A stretch of DNA of 64,000 nucleotides from Pseudomonas tensinigenes (GCF_014268445.2 NZ_CP077089.1:2473501-2537500), one strand, 5' to 3'. Shown: positions 39,737 to 50,978, counted from the stretch's first letter. Numbers and translations: made by a program. Notes: generated from the letters alone by a model not told the origin.

Positions 39737-40039
39737 TCACTTTTTCGCCGGGGTATTTGCTTTGCATTTGGCGATTTGGCCCAGTGCTTTCTGCTGCAGC
39801 TCAGGGCTAGCCTTATTGTCCATCAGGGACTGAATGTCGGCTGCAGGATAAGACTTGATGGCATCAGCGCCACAAGCGCAGTGCGATTTGGCCGCGGCGG
39901 CACCGATTTGCGGAGTGGCCGCCTGGGTGCACTGCGCCATGTACTTCTCGCGCTCGCCCTTAGGCCAGTCGGCGTGGGCACTCAGCGGCAGCAACATAAC
40001 GATAGGGGCGACGACGGCGGACAGGGTATTCAGACGCAT
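39737..40039 (-). CDS. exported small cysteine-bearing protein
   Basis: A 100-residue protein with a signal peptide (to about residue 23, ending AHA). The mature part has four cysteines (AQCTQ, HCAC, KCKA) that could form two disulfides or bind a metal. The start at 40039 is preferred over an upstream ATG that has no clear site. Conserved hypothetical type in Pseudomonas; function unknown. 40040-40410 holds the leader region of thrS and no gene. Confidence 0.7.
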   Translation of the reverse strand: MRLNTLSAVVAPIVMLLPLSAHADWPKGEREKYMAQCTQAATPQIGAAAAKSHCACGADAIKSYPAADIQSLMDNKASPELQQKALGQIAKCKANTPAKK

Positions 40040-40410
40040 GCGAGGATGCTCCTTGTGGGTCAATGTCTTGTTATCTGAGGGCTGAAGGGGCCATCAAGTT
40101 CAGCACTCTGGCATAAAAACAGACGATTTACCTTGTGATCAAACAGAGGCATAAGTGACCGCTCATCTGTGCTAGCATGCCGGGCTCAAGCGTTCTCAGG
40201 CTCCGGAAGACCTTCAGTCCCGGTAGCGGTCGACGTGCGAATATTTCGATTTGAATCCCAGTCACTCTGGTTCGGTTTTCCGGTTGGCCGCAAGGCTCCT
40301 GCCGCTGTAAGGCAGGCGTTCGTCATTGAATGGCCTGGATCGGATCTTGTACTGGCTCATCCCAACCCACGTGACCTTTGGTAGGGGTCACCACTAGGAG
40401 AGGAGGCGCC

Positions 40411-42333
40411 ATGCCAACTATTACTCTTCCCGACGGCAGTCAACGTTCATTCGATCATCCGGTTTCCGTAGCCGAGGTCGCCGCATCCATTGGTGCCGGT
40501 CTGGCCAAAGCCACCTTGGCCGGCAAGGTCAATGGTCAACTGGTCGACGCCAGCGACATCATCAGCAGCGACGCGACCCTGCAAATCATCACGCCTAAGG
40601 ACGAAGAGGGGCTGGAGATCATTCGCCACTCTTGCGCTCACCTGGTTGGCCACGCGGTCAAGCAGCTGTACCCGACTGCGAAAATGGTCATCGGGCCGGT
40701 CATCGACGAAGGCTTCTATTACGACATCGCCTTCGAGCGTCCTTTTACTCCGGACGACATGGCTGCTATCGAACAGCGCATGCAGCAGCTGATCGAGAAA
40801 GATTACGACGTCATCAAGAAAGTCACTCCGCGTGCTGAAGTGATCGAAGTGTTCAAGGCCCGTGGCGAAGACTACAAGTTGCGCCTGGTCGAGGACATGC
40901 CGAACGAACAGGCCATGGGTCTGTACTATCACGAAGAATACGTCGACATGTGCCGCGGTCCGCACGTGCCGAACACGCGTTTCCTGAAATCCTTCAAGCT
41001 GACCAAGCTGTCCGGTGCCTACTGGCGCGGCGACGCCAAGAACGAGCAATTGCAGCGCGTTTATGGCACCGCTTGGGCAGACAAGAAGCAGCTGGCGGCT
41101 TACATCCAGCGCATCGAAGAAGCTGAAAAGCGCGATCACCGCAAGATCGGCAAGCGTCTGGGCCTGTTCCACACCCAGGAAGAATCCCCGGGCATGGTGT
41201 TCTGGCACCCGAACGGCTGGACTCTGTACCAAGTGCTCGAGCAGTACATGCGCAAGATCCAGCGCGACAACGGCTACCTTGAGATCAAAACCCCTCAAGT
41301 CGTTGACCGCAGCCTGTGGGAGAAATCCGGGCACTGGGCCAACTACGCTGACAACATGTTCACCACGCAGTCGGAAAACCGCGACTACGCCATCAAGCCA
41401 ATGAACTGCCCATGCCACGTGCAGGTGTTCAACCAGGGCCTGAAAAGCTACCGCGAGCTGCCGATGCGTCTGGCCGAGTTCGGTGCCTGCCACCGTAACG
41501 AGCCGTCGGGTGCGCTGCACGGCATCATGCGCGTACGTGCGTTCACTCAGGACGACGCCCACATCTTCTGCACCGAAGAGCAGATGCAGGCCGAATCCGC
41601 AGCGTTCATCAAGCTGACCATGGACGTTTATCGTGACTTCGGCTTCACCGATGTCGAGATGAAACTGTCCACTCGTCCGGAAAAACGCGTCGGTTCCGAT
41701 GAACTGTGGGATCGCGCTGAAGCTGCATTGGCTGCAGCCCTTGATTCTGCGGGCCTGCCGTACGATCTGCAGCCGGGTGAGGGTGCGTTCTACGGTCCGA
41801 AGATCGAGTTCTCACTGAAAGACTGCCTTGGTCGGGTCTGGCAATGTGGTACTCTGCAGCTCGATTTTAACCTGCCTGTCCGTTTGGGCGCTGAATACGT
41901 CTCCGAAGACAACAGCCGCAAACACCCAGTGATGTTGCACCGTGCGATCCTCGGTTCCTTCGAGCGTTTCGTCGGGATTCTGATCGAGCACTACGAAGGT
42001 GCGTTCCCTGCGTGGCTTGCGCCGACCCAGGCGGTGATCATGAATATCACTGATAAACAGGCAGATTTTGTTGCAGAAGTTGAAAAAACTCTCAACGAAA
42101 GCGGATTTCGTGCCAAGTCCGACTTGAGAAATGAAAAGATCGGCTTTAAAATCCGCGAGCATACTTTGCTCAAGGTTCCCTATCTTTTGGTTATCGGAGA
42201 TAAGGAAGTCGAGATGCAGACTGTCGCTGTGCGTACTCGTGAAGGTGCTGACCTGGGCTCGATGCCCGTCGCCCAGTTCGCTGAGTTTCTCGCGCAAGCG
42301 GTTTCCCGGCGTGGTCGCCCAGATTCGGAGTAA
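40411..42333 (+). CDS. thrS: threonyl-tRNA synthetase
   Basis: A 640-residue class II synthetase. An N-terminal TGS domain (about 1-61) is followed by an editing domain with the HSCAHL...H pattern and CRGPHVPNT (zinc/editing), the catalytic core (motif 2 [19 protein letters not shown]) and an anticodon-binding C-terminus. The ATG at 40411 has a strong gaggagg site. A long leader (40040-40410) could hold autoregulatory structure. The overlap with the infC start is noted there. Confidence 0.97.
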   Translation: MPTITLPDGSQRSFDHPVSVAEVAASIGAGLAKATLAGKVNGQLVDASDIISSDATLQIITPKDEEGLEIIRHSCAHLVGHAVKQLYPTAKMVIGPVIDEGFYYDIAFERPFTPDDMAAIEQRMQQLIEKDYDVIKKVTPRAEVIEVFKARGEDYKLRLVEDMPNEQAMGLYYHEEYVDMCRGPHVPNTRFLKSFKLTKLSGAYWRGDAKNEQLQRVYGTAWADKKQLAAYIQRIEEAEKRDHRKIGKRLGLFHTQEESPGMVFWHPNGWTLYQVLEQYMRKIQRDNGYLEIKTPQVVDRSLWEKSGHWANYADNMFTTQSENRDYAIKPMNCPCHVQVFNQGLKSYRELPMRLAEFGACHRNEPSGALHGIMRVRAFTQDDAHIFCTEEQMQAESAAFIKLTMDVYRDFGFTDVEMKLSTRPEKRVGSDELWDRAEAALAAALDSAGLPYDLQPGEGAFYGPKIEFSLKDCLGRVWQCGTLQLDFNLPVRLGAEYVSEDNSRKHPVMLHRAILGSFERFVGILIEHYEGAFPAWLAPTQAVIMNITDKQADFVAEVEKTLNESGFRAKSDLRNEKIGFKIREHTLLKVPYLLVIGDKEVEMQTVAVRTREGADLGSMPVAQFAEFLAQAVSRRGRPDSE

Positions 42334-42335
42334 TT

Positions 42336-42884
42336 ATTATTAAGCGTGAAATGAGACAAGATAAACGAGCTGCACCGAAAGCCCCGATCAACGAGAATAT
42401 CTCGGCACGCGAGGTTCGGTTAATTGGCGCTGATGGCGAGCAGATTGGCATCGTCTCGATTGATGAAGCGCTTCGTATTGCTGAAGAAGCAAAGCTTGAT
42501 CTGGTAGAAATCTCCGCAGACGCAATCCCACCGGTTTGCCGGGTGATGGATTACGGCAAATCGATCTTCGAAAAGAAGAAACAGGTTGCTGCGGCGAAGA
42601 AGAACCAGAAGCAGATTCAGGTAAAAGAAATCAAGTTTCGTCCAGGGACGGAGGAAGGGGATTACCAGGTAAAACTGCGCAACCTGGTACGTTTCCTGAG
42701 TGATGGGGACAGGGCCAAGGTATCCTTGCGATTCCGCGGCCGTGAGATGGCCCACCAGGAGCTGGGGATGGAACTCCTCAAGCGGGTTGAAGCTGACCTG
42801 CTCGAGTACGGTTCGGTCGAACAGCATCCTAAGATGGAAGGACGCCAGCTGATCATGGTCATCGCCCCGAAAAAGAAGAAGTAA
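42336..42884 (+). CDS. infC: translation initiation factor IF-3
   Basis: About 182 residues. IF-3 binds the 30S subunit and rejects wrong start codons. The text KREMRQDKR then [23 protein letters not shown] is typical. No ATG gives full length: the frame opens with attattattaag just after the thrS stop and a cggag site, so an ATT start (42336 or 42339) is likely, as in E. coli, where it lets IF-3 limit its own synthesis. An ATG at 42351 is the alternative. Confidence 0.9.
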   Translation: MIKREMRQDKRAAPKAPINENISAREVRLIGADGEQIGIVSIDEALRIAEEAKLDLVEISADAIPPVCRVMDYGKSIFEKKKQVAAAKKNQKQIQVKEIKFRPGTEEGDYQVKLRNLVRFLSDGDRAKVSLRFRGREMAHQELGMELLKRVEADLLEYGSVEQHPKMEGRQLIMVIAPKKKK

Positions 42885-42944
42885 TCAACAGGGCACGGCA
42901 GGCCTTCTGATTATGTTTATCAACTGAATGCGGAGTATCCGAAC

Positions 42945-43139
42945 ATGCCAAAAATGAAAACCAAAAGTGGTGCTGCTAAGCGGTTTCTGAAAACTGCTAA
43001 CGGTATCAAGCACAAGCACGCTTTCAAGAGCCACATCCTGACTAAAATGTCGACCAAGCGTAAGCGTCAACTGCGCGGTAGCAGCTTGCTGCATCCGTCT
43101 GACGTGGCAAAAGTCGAGCGCATGCTGCGCCTTCGTTAA
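42945..43139 (+). CDS. rpmI: 50S ribosomal protein L35
   Basis: A 64-residue basic protein ([16 protein letters not shown]) with the usual length. It lies between infC and rplT as in most bacteria. An upstream gcggag site is present. Confidence 0.98.
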   Translation: MPKMKTKSGAAKRFLKTANGIKHKHAFKSHILTKMSTKRKRQLRGSSLLHPSDVAKVERMLRLR

Positions 43140-43167
43140 TTTTAGTCAAGAATAGAGGAAGTAACTC

Positions 43168-43524
43168 ATGGCTCGTGTAAAGCGTGGCGTCATTGCCCGT
43201 AAGCGTCACAAAAAAATTCTGAAACTTGCTAAAGGCTACTACGGCGCACGCTCCCGCGTATTCCGTGTTGCCAAGCAAGCGGTAATCAAGGCAGGCCAAT
43301 ACGCCTACCGTGACCGTCGTCAGAAAAAACGTCAGTTCCGCGCTCTGTGGATCGCTCGTATCAACGCTGGTGCTCGTGTTAACGGTCTGTCCTACAGCCG
43401 TTTCATCGCTGGCCTGAAAAAAGCGTCCATCGAGATCGACCGTAAGGTTCTGGCTGATCTGGCAGTGAACGAAAAAGCGGTGTTTGCTGCGATTGTCGAG
43501 AAAGCTAAAGCCACCTTGGCTTAA
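43168..43524 (+). CDS. rplT: 50S ribosomal protein L20
   Basis: A 118-residue protein ([15 protein letters not shown]) that binds 23S rRNA early in assembly. In E. coli it represses the rpmI-rplT mRNA. It is 28 bases after rpmI and has an agaggaag site. A hairpin follows before pheS. Confidence 0.98.
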   Translation: MARVKRGVIARKRHKKILKLAKGYYGARSRVFRVAKQAVIKAGQYAYRDRRQKKRQFRALWIARINAGARVNGLSYSRFIAGLKKASIEIDRKVLADLAVNEKAVFAAIVEKAKATLA

Positions 43525-43580
43525 GTACCCCCGACAATCACCCGGCCTCACTTCCGTGGGGCTAGGTGGTAAACGTCTTA

Positions 43581-44650
<1,070 letters not shown>

Positions 44651-44676
44651 TCGTAACGAATTCTTAGGAGAGCAGG

Positions 44677-47055
44677 ATGAAATTCAGTGAACAATGGCTG
44701 CGTGGCTGGGTTAGCCCGCAGGTAAATCGCGACGAGCTGGTTGCTCGTCTGTCGATGGCCGGTCTTGAGGTCGATAGCGTGACCCCGGCCGCTGGTGTAT
44801 TCAGCGGCGTGGTAGTGGGCGAGGTGCTGAGCACCGAGCAACACCCTGATGCCGACAAGTTGCGCGTGTGCCAGGTCAGCAATGGCGCGGAAACCTTCCA
44901 GGTCGTGTGCGGAGCGCCAAACGTGCGTCCGGGCCTGAAGATTCCGTTCGCCATGATCGGTGCTGAACTGCCGGGCGATTTCAAGATCAAGAAAGCCAAA
45001 CTGCGCGGCGTTGAGTCCAACGGCATGCTCTGCTCGCATTCTGAGCTGCAGGTCGGTGAAGGCAATGACGGTCTGATGGAACTGCCGGCCGATGCGCCAG
45101 TGGGCGAAGATTTCCGTGTGTATCTGGATCTGGAAGACGCCAGCATCGAGGTCGACCTGACCCCGAACCGCGGCGACTGCCTGTCCTTGGCCGGTCTGGC
45201 CCGTGAAGTCGGCGCGCTGTACGACGCGCCGGTCACCCGTCCGGTGGTCATGACCATTCCTGCCGTGCACGATGAAGTGCGTTCGGTAGAAGTGCTGGCG
45301 CCAGCGGCATGCCCGCGCTATCTGGGCCGCGTTATCCGTAACGTTGATCTGTCCAAGCCGACGCCGCTGTGGATGGTTGAACGTCTGCGCCGCGCCGACG
45401 TGCGCAGCATCGACGCTGCCGTCGACATCACCAACTACGTGATGCTCGAACTGGGCCAGCCGCTGCACGCCTTCGATCTCGCCGAAATCAATGGCGGCAT
45501 CCGTGTGCGCATGGCGGAAGAGGGCGAGAAGCTGGTACTGCTCGACGGTCAGGAAGTCAGCCTGCGTAGCGATACGCTGGTGATTGCCGACCACACCCGC
45601 GCGCTGGCGATTGCCGGTGTCATGGGTGGTGAGCACAGCGGTGTGTCCGCGACCACTCGCGACGTATTCCTGGAATCCGCATTCTTCGACCAGATCGCTG
45701 TCGCTGGCAAGGCTCGTTCCTACGGCCTGCACACCGACGCTTCGCACCGTTACGAGCGTGGCGTCGACTGGCAACTGGCCCGTGAAGCCATGGAGCGCGC
45801 CACTGGCCTGCTGCTGGAAATCACTGGCGGTGAAGCTGGCCCGATCATCGAGACCGTCAGCGAGCAGCACCTGCCGTCGATCGCACCGATCACCCTGCGT
45901 TCCCAGCGCATCACCCAGATGCTCGGTATGGAAATGGATTCCGCTCAGGTTGAGCGTTTGCTCGGCGGCCTGGGTCTCGGTATTTCCGCCGACGGTGAAG
46001 GCCAGTGGCGCGTAGAAGTGCCAAGCCATCGCTTCGACATCAGCCTGGAAGTCGATCTGATCGAAGAACTGGCCCGTCTGTACGGCTACAACCGTCTGCC
46101 GGTTCGTTACCCGCAAGCGCGTCTGGCGCCGCAAGCCAAAGCCGAAGCGCGTAGCGACTTGCCGGAGCTGCGCCGTCTGCTGGTGGCTCGCGGTTACCAG
46201 GAAGCGATCACTTACAGCTTCATCGATCCGCGTCAGTTCGAACTGTTCAACCCGGGCGTCGAGCCACTGTTGCTGGCCAATCCGATTTCCAACGACATGG
46301 CGGCAATGCGCTCTTCGTTGTGGCCGGGTCTGGTCAAAGCGCTGCAGCACAACCTCAACCGTCAGCAGGATCGCGTGCGTCTGTTCGAAAGCGGTCTGCG
46401 CTTCGTTGGTCAGCTGGAAGGCCTGAAGCAAGAGCCGATGCTGTCCGGTGTGGTCTGCGGTAGCCGTCTGCCGGAAGGCTGGGCGCAAGGTCGCGACACG
46501 GTCGATTTCTTCGACGTCAAAGCTGACGTGGAAGCGGTGCTGGGCTTTGCCGGTGCACTGGATTCGTTCACTTTCGCTCCGGGCAAACACCCGGCGCTGC
46601 ACCCGGGTCAAACCGCGCGCATCGAGCGCGAAGGGCGTGAAGTCGGTTACATCGGCGCCATCCACCCGGAATTGTCGAAAGCGCTGGGTCTGGATCGTCC
46701 GGTCTTCGTTTTCGAGCTGGTTCTGGCTGAAGTGGCACTCGGTAAAATGCCGAAATTCCACGAGTTGTCGCGCTTTCCTGAAGTGCGTCGTGACCTTGCA
46801 CTGATTGCGCACAAAGACGTCGCGTCCGCAGCCGTACTGGACGTAATCCGTGAAAATGCAGGCGAATGGCTCACAGATCTCAGGCTGTTTGACGTGTATC
46901 AGGGTAAAGGTATTGATCCTGATAGAAAAAGCCTTGCAGTTGGCTTGACCTGGCAGCATCCATCGCGCACTCTTAATGACGATGAGGTGAATTCGACGAC
47001 GCAAAATATCCTCACCTCGCTCGAACAAAGGTTGAACGCCACGTTAAGGAAGTGA
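44677..47055 (+). CDS. pheT: phenylalanyl-tRNA synthetase beta subunit
   Basis: A 792-residue subunit. The N-terminal tRNA-binding OB domain is about residues 39-148 (SNGAETFQVVCGAPNVRPG). The B3/B4 editing and B5 domains follow, with an FDX-ACB domain at the C-terminus. The start has a taggag site. Four bases separate it from ihfA. Confidence 0.98.
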   Translation: MKFSEQWLRGWVSPQVNRDELVARLSMAGLEVDSVTPAAGVFSGVVVGEVLSTEQHPDADKLRVCQVSNGAETFQVVCGAPNVRPGLKIPFAMIGAELPGDFKIKKAKLRGVESNGMLCSHSELQVGEGNDGLMELPADAPVGEDFRVYLDLEDASIEVDLTPNRGDCLSLAGLAREVGALYDAPVTRPVVMTIPAVHDEVRSVEVLAPAACPRYLGRVIRNVDLSKPTPLWMVERLRRADVRSIDAAVDITNYVMLELGQPLHAFDLAEINGGIRVRMAEEGEKLVLLDGQEVSLRSDTLVIADHTRALAIAGVMGGEHSGVSATTRDVFLESAFFDQIAVAGKARSYGLHTDASHRYERGVDWQLAREAMERATGLLLEITGGEAGPIIETVSEQHLPSIAPITLRSQRITQMLGMEMDSAQVERLLGGLGLGISADGEGQWRVEVPSHRFDISLEVDLIEELARLYGYNRLPVRYPQARLAPQAKAEARSDLPELRRLLVARGYQEAITYSFIDPRQFELFNPGVEPLLLANPISNDMAAMRSSLWPGLVKALQHNLNRQQDRVRLFESGLRFVGQLEGLKQEPMLSGVVCGSRLPEGWAQGRDTVDFFDVKADVEAVLGFAGALDSFTFAPGKHPALHPGQTARIEREGREVGYIGAIHPELSKALGLDRPVFVFELVLAEVALGKMPKFHELSRFPEVRRDLALIAHKDVASAAVLDVIRENAGEWLTDLRLFDVYQGKGIDPDRKSLAVGLTWQHPSRTLNDDEVNSTTQNILTSLEQRLNATLRK

Positions 47056-47058
47056 CGT

Positions 47059-47361
47059 ATGGGGGCTTTGACGAAAGCTGAGATGGCGGAACGTCTGTAT
47101 GAAGAGCTGGGCCTGAACAAGCGGGAAGCCAAGGAATTGGTCGAACTGTTTTTCGAGGAGATCAGGCACGCTCTTGAAGACAACGAGCAGGTCAAATTGT
47201 CCGGTTTCGGCAATTTCGACCTTCGGGACAAACGCCAGCGGCCTGGCCGCAACCCGAAAACGGGGGAAGAAATCCCGATCACGGCTCGCCGTGTGGTCAC
47301 CTTTCGTCCAGGGCAGAAGTTGAAGGCCCGAGTTGAGGCTTATGCTGGAACCAAGTCATAA
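47059..47361 (+). CDS. ihfA: integration host factor alpha subunit
   Basis: A 100-residue DNA-bending protein of the HU/IHF family. The arm [21 protein letters not shown] with the minor-groove proline is present. It follows pheT as in E. coli and overlaps the MerR gene by 20 bases. IHF also helps site-specific recombination, including integrases like that of the islet next door. Confidence 0.97.
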   Translation: MGALTKAEMAERLYEELGLNKREAKELVELFFEEIRHALEDNEQVKLSGFGNFDLRDKRQRPGRNPKTGEEIPITARRVVTFRPGQKLKARVEAYAGTKS

Positions 47362-47698
47362 CGACGAACTACCCGTCATCCCGGGCAAACGCTACTTCAC
47401 CATCGGTGAAGTCAGCGAGCTGTGTGCCGTAAAGCCACACGTGCTGCGCTACTGGGAGCAGGAGTTTCCTCAACTCAACCCCGTCAAACGCCGCGGAAAC
47501 CGCCGGTATTATCAGCGCCAGGACGTGCTGATGATCCGGCAAATCCGCGCGCTCCTTTACGATCAAGGTTTCACCATCGGCGGCGCACGCCTGCGCTTGT
47601 CCGGCGATGAAGCCAAAGACGACACGACCCAATACAAGCAGATGATTCGGCAGATGATTGCCGAACTGGAAGATGTACTGGTGGTTCTCAAGAAATAA
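47342..47698 (+). CDS. MerR-family regulator
   Basis: A 118-residue protein. The N-terminal winged helix ([25 protein letters not shown]) and wing ([19 protein letters not shown]) are followed by a dimer helix. It is the short MerR type found after ihfA in many proteobacteria, with no metal-binding cysteines at the end. The ligand is unknown. The ATG at 47342 follows a gagg site. Confidence 0.93.
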   Translation: MLEPSHNDELPVIPGKRYFTIGEVSELCAVKPHVLRYWEQEFPQLNPVKRRGNRRYYQRQDVLMIRQIRALLYDQGFTIGGARLRLSGDEAKDDTTQYKQMIRQMIAELEDVLVVLKK

Positions 47699-47704
47699 AA
47701 AGCA

Positions 47705-47733
47705 GCGTTTGAATACTTCCAGTTTTCAAACGC
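47705..47733. other. hairpin without T tract after the MerR gene
   Basis: The inverted repeat gcgtttgaa/ttcaaacgc starts six bases after the MerR stop. It lacks a T run, so it is a weak terminator at best. It lies upstream of tRNA-Pro, where tatatt (47740-47745) may be a -10 box. Confidence 0.45.
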
Positions 47734-47775
47734 TTGCGCTATATTCTTGAGCGTTCTTCGAGGTGAAGAACCAGT

Positions 47776-47852
47776 CGGGGCGTAGCGCAGTCCGGTAGCG
47801 CACTAGCATGGGGTGCTAGGGGTCGAGTGTTCGAATCACTCCGTCCCGACCA
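47776..47852 (+). tRNA. tRNA-Pro (GGG), integration site of the islet
   Basis: The acceptor cggggcg pairs with cgtcccg (one G-T). The anticodon stem ctagc/gctag encloses atggggt, anticodon GGG, and CCA is encoded. The gene is intact. Its 3' part from 47808 on is duplicated at 52942, which marks it as the attachment site of the 5.1-kb element. Confidence 0.96.
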
Positions 47853-47854
47853 TA
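47808..47854 (+). repeat. left attachment repeat (47 bp, in tRNA-Pro)
   Basis: Bases 47808-47854 are identical to 52942-52988. They span from the anticodon loop to two bases past the CCA. The bases flanking the repeat differ on both sides, which fixes the limits. Confidence 0.93.
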
Positions 47855-47863
47855 TAATTCAAT

Positions 47864-47897
47864 GAAAAGCCCAACTTTAACGAGTTGGGCTTTTTCA
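47864..47897 (+). terminator. terminator after tRNA-Pro
   Basis: The stem aaaagcccaac/gttgggctttt is followed by a T run. It belongs to the islet side, as the matching chromosome side has its own hairpin at 53018. Confidence 0.85.
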
Positions 47898-48063
47898 TGT
47901 CTGGGAGATTTTCGAGCCTTGTCGATGGCTCATCCTTCCGCCTCTTCAAAATTGTCAGCTACGTGTAAGGAGGCGGCAGATTTGGCACTACCTTGCACGA
48001 TGATTGGCACCCCGCTTTAGGTATTTAGGTCGGCGAATATCTACCTATTTGAGGGCCAGTAAC

Positions 48064-49275
48064 TCACCCCTTGCCACTTCCTACCTTTTCGACTGGGTTG
48101 AATAGGGTTTTAAGGTCTCGTTCGACAAACTGGTGAGGTTTCCATCCCCCGACAAGCTTATCTGCGAGAAACGAGTCGATTGCGCTAACAGCGACACCTG
48201 TGGCAGTACCTAGGCCGCCAGCGCCTAGTGCGTCAATTCCTAGTCCAATGCCGGTGAAAATTCCCCACCGCATGCTTTTCCCCGGAAGTTTTGCAATCCA
48301 GGAATCTTTGATTGTTTCCTGATAATAGGCTCTGACCAAATTCGCATCTGCTGGTTGCTGGTGTAACCAATGACGAAATTTGTCTGCGGAGTCTAGAAGC
48401 TTCACTACTGATGCGAAAGGAACTGCGCCCGAATTGACGGCCTCCCGAATCGCATGGCCCCCAGAGAGTGTTAGATCTGCGAAGCGCTCAATCTGAAGCT
48501 GGCTTTGGGTGTATTTCCTGACGACTGAGTCTATAGCGCTTGCTTGCACCGCCTTTTCAATAGGATGCACTGCGATCTCTGTATTCAGCGACGCAGCCAG
48601 AAAGCTTGCGAGATATGCTCCCTGCACCAATGCCAAAATGTATGCTTCCGTAATGGTTGAGTGTTCGGGAGGCACTACTCGGTGGTAAATCTTGTTGAGG
48701 CTAGAGAAGTCGATGTTTGTATCAACCGAGAACTGCCCATTCCGCTCTCGTTCAACCTTAAACCGAAAATCATTCGGGCTTTCGAAGGTCGGTGCCACTT
48801 CACGAATGAGGGCTTTAACAGCGTCTTGAATCGTGTCCCCTTCCGAAAAGGTTTGAAGCAAAGACTCTTGATCAAAACCAGAATGGCTAAGGGGGTTGAG
48901 GAGTCGTGTGAACTGGCTTGCACCGATTTTTGCCTGGCTGGTGTTACCTGCTGCGGCGCGGAACTTCTGTGGCCCCACTTTTTCGATTATATGAGCAGGA
49001 GACGAAAATCTGATCAGGCCGTGAACCGATCTTCCGTTGCTAAGCGTATCGCTTGACACCCCTGTGTGGTCCTCCATGTAATGGATTTCCAGTCTTCCAT
49101 CTCGTAGTAAGGATAAGAGTATGAAAGGGGGGATACGAGTGAGTAGCTCTTCAATGGTCGCGCTATTAGCCGCAATCACTACCCGTCCATAGAAAATCAG
49201 CCCTTCTGCGAGTGCGCCAATGTCAATCAGAGGCCCTGGTCCTATCGCATTTCTATAAGTGATCGCTTCGAACAT
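48064..49275 (-). CDS. islet protein of unknown function with hydrophobic C-terminal segment
   Basis: A 403-residue protein, not recognised. The N-terminus is MFEAITYRNAIGPGPLIDIGAL; an earlier in-frame ATG at 49311 is possible. The middle is mixed helix and strand with no catalytic motif that I can name. Near residues 345-375 lies a Gly/Ala-rich hydrophobic stretch (WGIFTGIGLGIDALGAGG) that could be a membrane hairpin, followed by a basic tail. Islet cargo at tRNA genes often acts in phage defence or competition, but no such family was recognised, so no function is given. It is divergent from the gene at 49462. Confidence 0.75.
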   Translation of the reverse strand: MFEAITYRNAIGPGPLIDIGALAEGLIFYGRVVIAANSATIEELLTRIPPFILLSLLRDGRLEIHYMEDHTGVSSDTLSNGRSVHGLIRFSSPAHIIEKVGPQKFRAAAGNTSQAKIGASQFTRLLNPLSHSGFDQESLLQTFSEGDTIQDAVKALIREVAPTFESPNDFRFKVERERNGQFSVDTNIDFSSLNKIYHRVVPPEHSTITEAYILALVQGAYLASFLAASLNTEIAVHPIEKAVQASAIDSVVRKYTQSQLQIERFADLTLSGGHAIREAVNSGAVPFASVVKLLDSADKFRHWLHQQPADANLVRAYYQETIKDSWIAKLPGKSMRWGIFTGIGLGIDALGAGGLGTATGVAVSAIDSFLADKLVGGWKPHQFVERDLKTLFNPVEKVGSGKG

Positions 49276-49461
49276 ATTTGACCCACTGCTATGGAGGAAT
49301 AGCGCTCGCAATTACGCTTAGGAGGTTGCAGCTCTAGGCAGTGTAGAGATTGACTACAAAATCTGGCCTAATCGTCGGAGTTTTTGCTGTGTGTGGCACT
49401 TTGACATTGAAATTCGTGGGCTTTTTGAGGAGACTCAGACTCTCATGAAAGGAGTCTCAAA

Positions 49462-49728
49462 GTGGCAAAAATATCGATCGCAGCGTTTGAACAAAAAGTA
49501 TTCGAAATTGAAGAAATGCGGGTTGTGGTTCGCGGTAATCCTAACGATCTGGTCGAAGACTACGACTATGATCGAGCTACCAGCTCTCGGACTAGCATCA
49601 CGAAATGGCTTGAGAATCGTGTACGACCTTGCGTGGGAGATAATGTCGTTGTCGTAATCGCCGGAGAGGGTACGATTCCTAATGGCCGAACGCATGTGAG
49701 CAATCTCCGCAAAAGCTACGTTGAGTAA
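49462..49728 (+). CDS. islet small protein of unknown function
   Basis: An 88-residue soluble protein with a GTG start seven bases after ggag. It has strand-rich parts (EIEEMRVVVRG, CVGDNVVVVIAG) and a central helix (SRTSITKWLENRV). It is not recognised. It could share a promoter region with the divergent 403-residue gene. A terminator follows. Confidence 0.7.
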   Translation: MAKISIAAFEQKVFEIEEMRVVVRGNPNDLVEDYDYDRATSSRTSITKWLENRVRPCVGDNVVVVIAGEGTIPNGRTHVSNLRKSYVE

Positions 49729-49742
49729 CTGTCTGATTGAAG

Positions 49743-49768
49743 GCCCAGCCTAGCCGCTGGGCTTTTTT
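49743..49768 (+). terminator. terminator after the 88-residue gene
   Basis: The stem gcccagc/gctgggc with a ctagcc loop is followed by six T. Confidence 0.85.
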
Positions 49769-49944
49769 ATGCCTGCTGCTCCCCGGCCCCTCGGAACTCT
49801 AAGCGGCACGTTAAGCGAGGGCTTCTTTCGTCCCCGCGAAAAATCATCTTCAACCGAAGCTTTTGTTTCCGAATGCTCAGGTGATCTATGCAATGCTATG
49901 GGTTATGTTAATGTGCCACCATTTGGACGATATGGAGAGTCGTG

Positions 49945-50949
49945 ATGGGTTGGAAAGGGACCGTACGTTCTCTGCAGGCATCTGCACGGAGATCAGAGCG
50001 CAACTCTCATCGCCGTCAGCGTGAGCTTGAAAAGCGACAGAAAGAGTACGCAAAGATGGAAGCGCTGGAACAAGCAGCGTATGAAGTTGAGGTGTACGAA
50101 AATCACATAGATATCCTCCTTTCGATGCACAAGGAGTGTGCCGAGCCTGTGAGATGGAAGCGGCTTCTCTCCAATCCTGAACCTAGACAGCCACTCAAGA
50201 GCAATACTCTTGAGCAAGAAGCTACGCATGCTGCCGCTACATATCACCCCAATTTCTGGGCTCGGCTCTTCAAGCTAGAGGCTCGTCAGCGAGTAGCCCT
50301 TGTAGGCAAGATTGGCACCGCGCAGACGGAAGACGAAAGGCAATATCAGACTCAGCTTGTTGAATGGAAAACCGCCCATACCGAGTGGGCAGAGGAGAGG
50401 GGCATTGCGATCCGTATCCTTGATGGTAATCGTCAGGCCAAGCTAGATGCCATCGAAGCTTTCGAGTCATTTACAGAAATCTCACACCTCGGCTCAGCCA
50501 TTCAGGTGCTTGTTCATGAAGGTGGTGTCCTTGAAGCCCGGGTCGCTATCCATGGCTCAGACGTGATTCCGACCGAAATCAAATCTCTTCTCAAAAGCGG
50601 CAAACTGTCGATCAAGGCCATGCCTGCTGGGCGGTTCAACGAGCTCCATCAGGACTACGTGTGCAGTTGCACCCTGCGAGTAGGTCGAGAGTTGTTGGCA
50701 ATCCTGCCGGATGACCTAGTCATCGTCAGCGCTTTGGACAATGTGCTCAACAGCTCGACAGGTCATATGGAGGAGGAGCCAATTTTGAGTGTTGCGTTCT
50801 CTCGGTCAACCGTTGAAGGACTTAACCTAGAAACGATAGATCCGTCTGATGCGATGAAGAATTTCGTTCATAACATGAACTTCAAAAAGGGCGCCGGATT
50901 CTCTGCCGTTGCCGCCCTTGATGCTCAGCGCTTCGCCGCAACCGTATAA
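49945..50949 (+). CDS. islet protein of unknown function, N-terminal coiled coil
   Basis: A 334-residue protein. The N-terminal 45 residues are very basic and coiled-coil-like (RRSERNSHRRQRELEKRQKE). The middle is Glu/Gln-rich helical, and the C-terminal 130 residues form a strand-rich domain (LEARVAIHGSDVIPTEIKSL, LAILPDDLVIVSALD). Proteins of this look are seen as hypothetical genes in islands, as far as I recall; no function is known to me. It has no signal or membrane segment. The start is at ATG 49945 (GTG at 49942 is possible) behind ggagag. The next gene is 29 bases on. Confidence 0.78.
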   Translation: MGWKGTVRSLQASARRSERNSHRRQRELEKRQKEYAKMEALEQAAYEVEVYENHIDILLSMHKECAEPVRWKRLLSNPEPRQPLKSNTLEQEATHAAATYHPNFWARLFKLEARQRVALVGKIGTAQTEDERQYQTQLVEWKTAHTEWAEERGIAIRILDGNRQAKLDAIEAFESFTEISHLGSAIQVLVHEGGVLEARVAIHGSDVIPTEIKSLLKSGKLSIKAMPAGRFNELHQDYVCSCTLRVGRELLAILPDDLVIVSALDNVLNSSTGHMEEEPILSVAFSRSTVEGLNLETIDPSDAMKNFVHNMNFKKGAGFSAVAALDAQRFAATV

Positions 50950-50978
50950 CTGAATCATCTCAGAGTCCAGAGAGTGAA

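Noticed and set aside
40040..40410. A riboswitch or T-box before thrS
   Set aside because: The leader is long and structured, but no T-box sequence or recognisable aptamer was found, and T-boxes are not expected in Pseudomonas.
49391..49657. An 88-residue frame overlapping the 49462 gene in another frame
   Set aside because: It lacks a ribosome site and has odd composition; the frame at 49462 has a clear ggag and a normal protein-like sequence.
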